NCBI GenBank assembly: GCA_029775955.1
Contig: JARVJW010000166.1
Location: 1 to 10,680, forward strand
DNA length: 10,680 nucleotides
Reading direction: 5' to 3'
DNA from: Nitrososphaeria archaeon
Lineage (GTDB): Archaea > Thermoproteota > Nitrososphaeria > Conexivisphaerales > UBA164
Shown one piece after another: positions 1 to 5,911 of the stretch. Position numbers and translations under genes: made by a program. The number at the start of each line of letters is the position of its first letter. Position 1 is the stretch's first letter. The notes under the pieces are model-generated. The model was not told the DNA's origin. It did not search any database and was given only the letters and a program-made list of their open reading frames with translations.

Positions 1-398
1 GTGCAATGGATACTGTTGGCAAAGTGAATAAGGTGTTCGGTGATTCGGCCTATGACTCCAGGGATAACTTCAACTCAGTGCAGGCTATGGGCGCAGAGCC
101 TGTAATAAAGCCCAAGATCAACTCCACTGGAAAATCGAAGGGCTCGTACGTCAGGTCAAAGGTAGTCAGGGAGTTCCTCAATGATCCAACTGCATGGAAA
201 AATAAGCATAGATACGGACAGAGGTGGCAGGTGGAAGCGGTGTTCTCTTCGTTAAAGAGAATGCTAGGAGAGTACGTGTCATCAGTGCTTGATGCAGGAA
301 TATTCAACGAAATAATAGCCAAGGTGTTCATATATAATGTTGTGGAGGCGCATCGCGGTGGCACGAAGGTAAGCTGGACAAAGGGACACGTGCCTTAA
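1..398 (+). CDS. IS5-like DDE transposase, C-terminal part (partial at left edge)
   Basis: This is the catalytic C-terminal half of a DDE transposase, the enzyme that cuts and joins the ends of its own insertion sequence. The reading frame is open to the left edge, and the ATG at 6 is internal: the homologous point in copy B lies deep inside the transposase. Two of the three acidic residues expected of the family are visible: the Asp in GDSAYDS (codon 42-44) and the Glu in RWQVEAVFSSLKRMLGE (codon 234-236). The first Asp would lie upstream of the window. The Y-x2-RW-x-VE-x-VFS-x2-KR-x-LGE signature is typical of IS5-group transposases. The visible part has no frameshift and ends at TAA 396-398, 44 bp before the IS end, so this copy could be functional if its missing half is intact. 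Confidence 0.85.
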   Translation, partial: AMDTVGKVNKVFGDSAYDSRDNFNSVQAMGAEPVIKPKINSTGKSKGSYVRSKVVREFLNDPTAWKNKHRYGQRWQVEAVFSSLKRMLGEYVSSVLDAGIFNEIIAKVFIYNVVEAHRGGTKVSWTKGHVP

Positions 399-442
399 TT
401 AATTTGTTCATTAGCTGGAAATAATCAATTTATGCAACAAAG
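327..442 (+). repeat. 116-bp direct repeat, unit 1 (3' end of IS copy A)
   Basis: Bases 327-442 match 2177-2292 without a mismatch, at a constant offset of 1850. The repeat covers the last codons of the transposase, its stop and the right terminal inverted repeat. Perfect identity here contrasts with heavy divergence and many deletions just upstream in the second copy. Confidence 0.97.
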
Positions 443-587
443 CACAACACAGCAGTATAATTTTATTTTGCAAATACAGCAAAGTTATGATAAATTGTTT
501 AAATGTCAGCTCATACAAAATAATTCAGGGGCATTATTTGCAAACATTTCCAAAAGATTCATTAACATTTGCGCACTGTTATACTGT
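443..587. other. AT-rich spacer between IS copy A and alaX
   Basis: This 145-bp stretch has no recognisable gene. By chance or otherwise it contains no stop codon in the alaX frame, so the frame stays open from an ATG inside the IS terminus (432) to the true-looking alaX start (588). A weak TATA-like stretch, TTCATTAACA at 558-567, sits about 20-25 nt before 588 and could be a leaderless promoter, but it is not convincing by itself. No ribosome-binding site precedes 588. Confidence 0.5.
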
Positions 588-1307
588 ATGGAAACAGAAC
601 TTCTATACTTGAATGATTCCTACCTTAAGGTATTTTCAGCAAGTGCTGTTAGGTCAGAAGGTAGATTACTGATACTAGATAGGACAGCATTCTTCCCTGG
701 AGGAGGTGGGCAGCCATCCGATAGGGGCACCATATCATTTAATTCAGGAAAAACGTTAAGTGTGATTGAAGTCAAGAAAATAAGTGGAGAAATAATTCAT
801 GTGTTAGACGATGAGCCGGAAGGATCATCTGTAAATGCAAAAATCGATTGGGAAAGGAGATATAGACTCATGAAGCTGCATACATCAATACACTTGATGG
901 ACGGTATAATAAGGAGGGATTTTGGGCAGGGGTATATAACTGGGAGCCAAATATACGAAGACAGGGCACGGGTCGACCTTGACTTTCCAGGACTAACCAA
1001 GGAAGTGGCTCAAAAAATCGAGGATACAACAAATGAGGAAATATCTAAAGGACGAGAGGTCATAGTAAAGTATATTTCTAGGGAAGAAGCATTAAAAATA
1101 CCTGATATTGCAAGGACAAAACCAGGAAGAGAATTGCTTGAAAAACTTGACAAGGTTAGGGTTGTGGAAATTGTTGGCTTGGATATGCAGATGGATGGTG
1201 GGACCCATATAAAAGATATAAACGAAATAGGTAGAATTTCGGTCATAAAGTTTGAAAACAAGGGTTCTCACAGCAAAAGACTGGAAATTAAAGTTCCCAA
1301 CACTTAG
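588..1307 (+). CDS. alaX: Alanyl-tRNA editing protein AlaX (free-standing editing domain)
   Basis: AlaX proteins hydrolyse Ser-tRNA(Ala) or Gly-tRNA(Ala) in trans, preventing mistranslation of Ala codons. The 239-aa product has the N-terminal beta-barrel-like domain with the family loop FFPGGGGQPSDRG (residues 35-47), then the editing domain with zinc-type motif HTSIH (H98, H102) and the C-terminal DGGTH motif (D203-H207). Length and the extra N-terminal domain fit the AlaX-M class rather than the short AlaX-S. In the classical editing site the residue before GGTH is Cys; here it is Asp203, so metal coordination may differ. I chose ATG 588 because METELLYLNDSYLKVF matches a typical family start. 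The frame is open back to an ATG at 432 inside the upstream IS terminus, and those extra 52 residues look unlike AlaX. The gene lies alone between two IS copies. Confidence 0.9.
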   Translation: METELLYLNDSYLKVFSASAVRSEGRLLILDRTAFFPGGGGQPSDRGTISFNSGKTLSVIEVKKISGEIIHVLDDEPEGSSVNAKIDWERRYRLMKLHTSIHLMDGIIRRDFGQGYITGSQIYEDRARVDLDFPGLTKEVAQKIEDTTNEEISKGREVIVKYISREEALKIPDIARTKPGRELLEKLDKVRVVEIVGLDMQMDGGTHIKDINEIGRISVIKFENKGSHSKRLEIKVPNT

Positions 1308-1350
1308 TATAATAAAATGCAGCACTAAGGAATGGAAACTGTTAAAATAG

Positions 1351-1366
1351 TCTTTACAAATTTTTT
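1351..1366 (+). terminator. Possible T-rich terminator downstream of alaX
   Basis: TCTTTACAAATTTTTT lies 44 nt after the alaX stop and ends in six T. Archaeal RNA polymerase often stops at such oligo-T tracts without a hairpin, and I see no stem here. This is only a composition-based guess. Confidence 0.35.
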
Positions 1367-1423
1367 AGCTAGAAAGCCATATACCCTCAGGTAGGATATG
1401 AGTTGCAACTAAGTTTATAACTA

Positions 1424-1440
1424 CTTTGTTGCATTAATTG
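1424..1440 (+). repeat. Left terminal inverted repeat of IS copy B
   Basis: CTTTGTTGCATTAATTG matches the reverse complement of 2276-2292 at 16 of 17 positions. The match extends outward by CTA/TAG, which may be target sequence or part of the end. Confidence 0.85.
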
Positions 1441-1500
1441 TACCAGACGGCCAAATTTATTTGGTATTTTAATTTTAATGCCACAAATTTACATACCTTG

Positions 1501-2248
1501 GCAGATAGGGATTGGAAAGAATATAATGAAAAGCTTGTCAACGAGCCCTTTGATATATTTGTTAATGCTGACTTTCTGAGTAACTGGGCTGAAGAGGATG
1601 AATGAAGGAAAGAGGGGAAAGCCCTATGCCTACTCTGATGCACTGATGCTACTGGCCGTAAAGGATTGGACCTCAGGCAGACCGAGATGCTTGGTGGAAT
1701 ATGGGGAGCCAGGATACCATCCTATACCCAGATCTGCAGAAGGCAGAAGGGGCTGAAGGTTCCGCTTGGAGTATGACAAGGATAATCCTGTTGACATGGC
1801 AGTTGACTCACCAAGATATTCAATAAGGGTGAATGGGTAAAGTGAGGAGGGGATGGGTAAAGCTGCACATTTCATGTGAATCACCTCATAACCGGCGTGG
1901 AGGTAACAGTTGAGCGTTGACTGGAAGCAGTTCAGCAAGCTCGGTGCAATGGGCAAAGGTGTTCGGTAATTAGGCCTATGACTCTAGGTATAGCCATGGG
2001 CGAGTCTGTAATCCGGAAAATCAAATATTTAATCAGGTCAAAGGTAGTTAGAGAGTTCCTTAATGATCCTAATGGAAGCATAGATACGGACAGAGGTGGA
2101 AGAGCGTTCGTTAATGCTAGGAGAGTACGTATCATCAGCGCTTGATGCAGGAATATTCAACGAAATAATGGCCGTTTTCATATATAATGTTGTGGAGGCG
2201 CATCGCGGTGGCACGAAGGTAAGCTGGACAAAGGGACACGTGCCTTAA
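1501..2248 (+). pseudogene. Decayed IS5-like transposase gene (frameshifts, stops, internal deletions)
   Basis: Pieces of one transposase can be read in successive plus-strand frames. From 1501 an N-terminal piece reads ADRDWKEYNEKLVNEPFD and stops near 1603. Then MNEGKRGKPYAYSDALMLL reads from about 1600. A piece with QTEMLGGIWGARIPSYTQIC follows near 1680-1740. The sequence around the first catalytic Asp, VDMAVDS, has its GAC at 1805-1807. After this the gene aligns with copy A at DNA level. The second catalytic Asp codon is AAT (1968-1970) where copy A has GAT, and the next codon is TAG (1971-1973) where copy A has TCG. Further short deletions remove much of the region around the catalytic Glu (near 2090-2115). 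From 2177 the sequence becomes identical to copy A, and the ancestral stop is at 2246-2248. It is clearly non-functional. Confidence 0.87.
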
Positions 2249-2292
2249 TTAATTTGTTCATTAGCTGGAAATAATCAATTTATGCAACAAAG
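2177..2292 (+). repeat. 116-bp direct repeat, unit 2 (3' end of IS copy B)
   Basis: This stretch is identical base for base to 327-442 and in the same orientation. Its last 17 bases are the right terminal inverted repeat. Recombination between the two units would remove 1850 bp including alaX. Confidence 0.97.
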
Positions 2293-2323
2293 TAGCTTTT
2301 ATTGACTATATGTAACGGAACGT

Positions 2324-2773
2324 TTAAAGACAAATTGAATACTTTAGCCTGCCATCAAGGAATTCCCTGTAGGCAATCCTAGATAGTGTGTCTGCCCTTT
2401 TATTGAGTTCCCTAGGGACCCACTCAAACTCTATAGACCCCATTTTAAGCGAAAGTTCTTGCGCTATTTTATACAGGGTCATCAACCTCTTTGATTTCAC
2501 TTTATATGTCCCCTTCATCTGGCTGATCACTAGCTTTGAATCACCCCTTACCCTAGCAGATTTAACCCCAAGCTCAATTGCTGCCCTGAGAGCACATATC
2601 AATCCAGTATATTCTGAAACGTTATTTGTAGCGTTTGCGCTCCATGGCTCAGCCGCCAGCCCATAACCTTCTTTTATTATGGTTAAATCATTTTTATAAA
2701 TTACATATCCATAGGTTGAAATGCCTTTTGGATTTACAGGCTCAGTTAGCCCATCAAAATATATAAAAATCAA
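2324..2773 (-). CDS. rnhA: Ribonuclease HI
   Basis: RNase HI cleaves the RNA strand of RNA-DNA hybrids, for example replication primers and R-loops. The 149-aa product is a bare catalytic domain. The four acidic residues expected of the family are present: D7 in IYFDG, E54 in VSEYTGL, D78 in RGDSKLV and D128 in NKRADTLSR. There is no N-terminal hybrid-binding domain. The start codon is TTG (2773-2771). It must be this one or very close, because catalytic D7 lies seven codons in and no ATG precedes it. The TTG overlaps the TGA stop of polB (2772-2770), so translation is probably coupled to polB, and the two likely share an mRNA. The decayed IS copy B ends 31 bp beyond the stop codon. The family call is secure; the primer-removal role is inferred from the polB context. 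Confidence 0.95.
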   Translation of the reverse strand: MIFIYFDGLTEPVNPKGISTYGYVIYKNDLTIIKEGYGLAAEPWSANATNNVSEYTGLICALRAAIELGVKSARVRGDSKLVISQMKGTYKVKSKRLMTLYKIAQELSLKMGSIEFEWVPRELNKRADTLSRIAYREFLDGRLKYSICL

Positions 2774-5310
2774 ACTCCAAAGAAATCCTCTATTCTGGAA
2801 GCGCCTATGATCTCCTCGAAGCTAAAGCCCAATGCATCAAGGAGCTGTTCAAAGGTGCTATCCATAAATTCAACATACTTATTTACATCAATTTCTTCCT
2901 TTTTTGCCATTTCAACGGGTTTAACTCCTTCCTTGCCAATAGTCTTTACATATTCAATGATATCACCCGCCTTTATTTCTCTCTTTTTCGAAAGGAGTTG
3001 AGCGGCCTTTACATGCTGTGGGGTGGTATCGGTGTAATCGTTTATCGATTTATTCATCATTACCCTAAATGCCAAGTCCTCTAGAGGCACGCTCCTGTTT
3101 TTCAAATCCAAATAAGCCTGTCTGACCTCCTTTCTGATTTCTTCCTTTGCCGCTTCAAAATCCGATTGGGTCTTTACTTGGCTTAGTATTTGAATAACAT
3201 CATAAAATACTTTTTTAATAAAGCCTGGCGTGTGGCTCTTTTTGCCAGATAGTCCCTTTATTTCAACTGACCCATCCTCATAAACGCCGATATAGTTCTT
3301 TTTTCTCTGGCTAAATGCCACATACCTGTACCGCTTATCCACTTCAAGGTCAATACCCAAGGAATCCTTAGCCCAGTTAACTATCTCTGTTACCTGTGCG
3401 TCAGTTGGGTTCTTCAGGAAAAGGCTATCAGTGTCGCCGTAAACAACCGGTATTCCGAGACTCTTTGTCTTGTCAATGGTCTGTTGTATTGAGTAACGGC
3501 CCAACGCTGTGGTGGATTCTGCAACTGGTAGGCAATAAAACGGAAAGTTTTCAAATCCCATTACGCCATATGACGCATTTAAGACAACTTTCAGTGCTTG
3601 GGATATGACGTTGTAGAATTCCTTTTCATCTTTTGTCTTTGACCTCTTTGAAAGGCGTTTAAAGTAATTAACTCTGATATCTCTTAAAGCACCTATTAAC
3701 AGTGATGTCATTCCTCTGTTTTTCTTGCAAACCCAGTATGAGGTGTTTGGCAATATATTTGTTCTGCATTCTTCATGTGGACATTTAACGGTTTCATAGC
3801 TCAGGTTGTAAACCTTTATAATGCTTGGATATAGTGAAGCAAAGTCCAGAACTATTACCTTAAAGTGGACCCCTGGGGTAGGCTCAATTACAAATCCCCC
3901 TAGGTACTTTTTACCTTTTATTATCGCCCTCGATGCAGCCTCACTGCCTTTTGCCTCAATTTCTTCCTTTCTGGGAACAAGGGCATTTCTCCTCCTGTGT
4001 TCATATATGAGCATGCTACGTATCCAGTTTGATACACTTAATCTTGATGTATCTTCGATATTCATTCTGGCTACCCTTGACAGAACCACAATTAGCCTGA
4101 TTAGGAGGTCGTTGTCAAAAGTTGTCAAGTTCAGTGTAAGCTTGGAATCTACATAATTGTAATACGCGAGGTTTATCATCGAAAGATCATTAATTGCATC
4201 ATCAAGGGTAACCTTTTCCTCGCCCAATAGGGCTTCGCTTATGGCATTCAACGTGTGTTCGGAGTACTTGTTGCTAAATGCATATCCCTGTATTGACCTA
4301 TTATTAAACGTTTTATAGAGGTCTATATGTATTCCGTGAACAAAGGTTGCCATTTCCCTTTGTAAAATTATGGGAATAGCTTCCTTTGGCACATTAAGGG
4401 AAATTGCCCTATGATAAATGTACGGCAAATCAAACGAATCGCCATTAAAAGTTAGTATTACTGGGTATTGCAGTGCATCCTTGAAAAATTCGACAAGTAA
4501 CTGCTTTTCATCGTCATAAACCCTAAATTTTACGCCCTGAGGAAATTTATTTTTATCTCCCATCTGAACGTCTGTCCTTTTAAGAACAAAAACTTCGGCC
4601 TGATCATCATTTCCGACAAGGGAAATGCTAATAATTGGCTGAGGTGCAGTATCTGCATCAGGCAGCCTATTTTCTAGTTCAGTGAGGACTTCTATATCAA
4701 TTGCCGCCCTTTTAATAAATGGTATTGGCTGGGAAAGCAACCCCGCAAATTCATATATGTACTTTTTAAGGAAATCGTCTGAGTTTGCAAGCGCTTCCTG
4801 AAGCGCGCTCTGCATCTCACCTGAAAGGTAGTTGCTTATACTTAGCATGCTGCTGCCATCTACCCTTATATATGTGCCAGGTATCAGTTCGTTATCATAT
4901 ATGTAATTTTCATAGTACTTTATGTCTGCCTCATAGCACTCCTCAACATTCCTTATGCTCTTTTCACCTGGATGGCCCCCAATTGCAAGTGGATCAGCAG
5001 CAATTATCCTGGAAACCGTGACAGTTTTATCAGTCAAAGGGTCCCACTTATTGACCTGCTCGACCTTTATTACATCACTGCGCTTTAACAGGTTGGAAAG
5101 TTCATCAGGACCCTTTCTGCTATAGCAATATGGTTTATGTCCTATCTTATCATAATAATAGTAAACCTTCTGATCCGAAGGATCCAACAGCTTTAGGTAA
5201 GCTATCTTTTTCTCCCCGTTATAACTTGCGCCCAGTAAAAATCCATTTTCTAACCTGTTAACGTCCTTTACAGCTTCATCCAAAAACATTGATAACTCAG
5301 ATACAGACAT
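2770..5310 (-). CDS. polB: Family B DNA polymerase (replicative type, with 3'-5' exonuclease)
   Basis: This 846-aa archaeal family B polymerase has all hallmark motifs in order. The proofreading exonuclease shows Exo I DIE (D205, E207), Exo II NGDSFD (N289 to D294) and Exo III YNYVD (Y384 to D388). The polymerase shows motif A DFASLYPSI (D489), motif B K574-x3-NASYG, motif C YGDTDS (D626, D628) and the KNY motif (K671-Y673). NASYG replaces the commoner NSxYG, a known kind of variation in archaeal enzymes. Cysteines at 510, 515 and 528 follow motif A in the palm. The C-terminus ASRIEDFFGV resembles a PCNA-interacting peptide, with Ala where Gln is usual. No intein or split is present. ATG 5310 follows a 58-bp gap after the THUMP gene, so polB may have its own promoter. 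Its stop overlaps the RNase HI start. Confidence 0.97.
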   Translation of the reverse strand: MSVSELSMFLDEAVKDVNRLENGFLLGASYNGEKKIAYLKLLDPSDQKVYYYYDKIGHKPYCYSRKGPDELSNLLKRSDVIKVEQVNKWDPLTDKTVTVSRIIAADPLAIGGHPGEKSIRNVEECYEADIKYYENYIYDNELIPGTYIRVDGSSMLSISNYLSGEMQSALQEALANSDDFLKKYIYEFAGLLSQPIPFIKRAAIDIEVLTELENRLPDADTAPQPIISISLVGNDDQAEVFVLKRTDVQMGDKNKFPQGVKFRVYDDEKQLLVEFFKDALQYPVILTFNGDSFDLPYIYHRAISLNVPKEAIPIILQREMATFVHGIHIDLYKTFNNRSIQGYAFSNKYSEHTLNAISEALLGEEKVTLDDAINDLSMINLAYYNYVDSKLTLNLTTFDNDLLIRLIVVLSRVARMNIEDTSRLSVSNWIRSMLIYEHRRRNALVPRKEEIEAKGSEAASRAIIKGKKYLGGFVIEPTPGVHFKVIVLDFASLYPSIIKVYNLSYETVKCPHEECRTNILPNTSYWVCKKNRGMTSLLIGALRDIRVNYFKRLSKRSKTKDEKEFYNVISQALKVVLNASYGVMGFENFPFYCLPVAESTTALGRYSIQQTIDKTKSLGIPVVYGDTDSLFLKNPTDAQVTEIVNWAKDSLGIDLEVDKRYRYVAFSQRKKNYIGVYEDGSVEIKGLSGKKSHTPGFIKKVFYDVIQILSQVKTQSDFEAAKEEIRKEVRQAYLDLKNRSVPLEDLAFRVMMNKSINDYTDTTPQHVKAAQLLSKKREIKAGDIIEYVKTIGKEGVKPVEMAKKEEIDVNKYVEFMDSTFEQLLDALGFSFEEIIGASRIEDFFGV

Positions 5311-5337
5311 AGTTCTACAAATTTATCATGCCGCATC

Positions 5338-5345
5338 ATAATTAA
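5338..5345 (-). promoter_or_regulatory. Possible TATA box for polB
   Basis: Read on the minus strand this is TTAATTAT, ending 27 nt before the polB ATG. A start of transcription about 25 nt downstream would give a nearly leaderless polB mRNA. No Shine-Dalgarno sequence precedes the ATG, which fits. The 58-bp gap above polB is the only real break in the cluster. Confidence 0.4.
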
Positions 5346-5368
5346 CCTTTGTGCTGCTCTGATTCAAC

Positions 5369-5911
5369 TTAGGGAAATTCGCTGCCGGCCAGCTTCGCTT
5401 CCAGTGCCCTGAAAACATCTCCCTCCTTGAGCACCGAAATGCCACACACTGCACCGAGAACCTGCACCTGAATATAATAATCCGGATTATTCATTTTTGC
5501 CTTTGAACCAATCATTCTCTGAGCTACGGCATTAATCACTTCACTCCATTTGAGCCTGGTGTCCCTGAGCTCTGCTTCAACTTTGTAAGTTGAGCCTGCC
5601 GGGATTTCCTGTACAATTAAACCTGCAGTATTGGTTATATCATCAATTGTTGACATACAACTATATTTTATAGGTATATATCTGAGTACCCTCTTAACCT
5701 TCCAGGGTTCATGATAAGCTATATCCCACAGTGATTTTGAAGCTCTTAAAGGGTCTCCAGAAAGCTTTCCCGCAACTATGCCTGTAATTTTTACATTCAA
5801 ATATGTAATCGGTAAAAACCCCTGTAGAAGAAATTCTAACTCGTATTTAAGTTCGTCCTCCAGGTTCCTATATGTCGTGGCTATAAAATTTAATGAGTTA
5901 TTGAAACTCAA
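5369..5911 (-). CDS. THUMP domain protein (COG1818/Tan1-like), probable tRNA-modification factor
   Basis: The 180-aa product matches the layout of archaeal stand-alone THUMP proteins related to yeast Tan1, which binds tRNA and assists N4-acetylcytidine formation. The N-terminal part (about residues 7-70) begins NFIATTYRNLEDELKYEL, as is typical. The THUMP domain (about 70-165) contains the conserved closing pattern NPDYYIQVQVLGAVCGISV (residues 142-160). There is no catalytic domain, so it should act as an RNA-binding adaptor for a separate enzyme not seen here. The start is TTG (5911-5909), overlapping the TGA stop of the aminotransferase by 4 nt, the same arrangement as polB-rnhA. The fold call is strong; the acetylation role is inferred from family knowledge. 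Confidence 0.87.
   Translation of the reverse strand: MSFNNSLNFIATTYRNLEDELKYELEFLLQGFLPITYLNVKITGIVAGKLSGDPLRASKSLWDIAYHEPWKVKRVLRYIPIKYSCMSTIDDITNTAGLIVQEIPAGSTYKVEAELRDTRLKWSEVINAVAQRMIGSKAKMNNPDYYIQVQVLGAVCGISVLKEGDVFRALEAKLAGSEFP

Larger units (their letters stand above)
1..442 (+). mobile_element. Right end of an IS5-like insertion sequence (copy A), truncated by the window edge
   Basis: This stretch carries the C-terminal part of a DDE transposase, then a short AT-rich tail ending in CAATTTATGCAACAAAG at 426-442. The boundary at 442 is set by comparison with the second copy in this window: the two are identical up to 442 and 2292 and differ from the next base on. The terminal 17 bases are the reverse complement, with one mismatch, of the left end of copy B at 1424-1440, so they are the right terminal inverted repeat. 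The left end lies outside the window. Assignment to the IS5/IS4-like superfamily rests on transposase motifs only. Confidence 0.85.
1424..2292 (+). mobile_element. Decayed full-length IS5-like element (copy B)
   Basis: The element runs from CTTTGTTGCATTAATTG (1424-1440) to CAATTTATGCAACAAAG (2276-2292). These ends are inverted repeats of 17 bp with 16 matches. It is about 869 bp long, shortened relative to an intact relative by many small internal deletions visible against copy A. TA lies on both outer sides (1422-1423 and 2293-2294), possibly a 2-bp target duplication, although the wider context CTA/TAG could be coincidence. It inserted 31 bp from the stop of the minus-strand RNase HI gene. 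It cannot move by itself because its transposase is broken. Confidence 0.88.

Noticed and set aside
6..398. ATG at 6 as a true start of a small 130-aa protein
   Set aside because: The homologous stretch in copy B is preceded by more transposase sequence, so this ATG is internal and the gene continues off the window.
432..587. alaX starting at ATG 432 (291-aa form) as the main gene call
   Set aside because: The first 52 residues start inside the IS inverted repeat, are Gln/Asn-rich and low-complexity, and do not resemble AlaX, whereas residue 53 onward matches a normal family N-terminus.
1422..2294. Assigning the IS to the IS630/Tc1 group because TA flanks copy B
   Set aside because: The transposase motifs (GDSAYDS, RW-x-VE-x-VFS-x2-KR) fit the IS5/IS4-like group. 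Copy A has no TA after its end (CACAAC follows), so the flanking TA is weak evidence.
3396..5021. Plus-strand open frames inside polB
   Set aside because: They lie opposite strongly conserved polymerase motifs and show no family features; they are antisense shadows.
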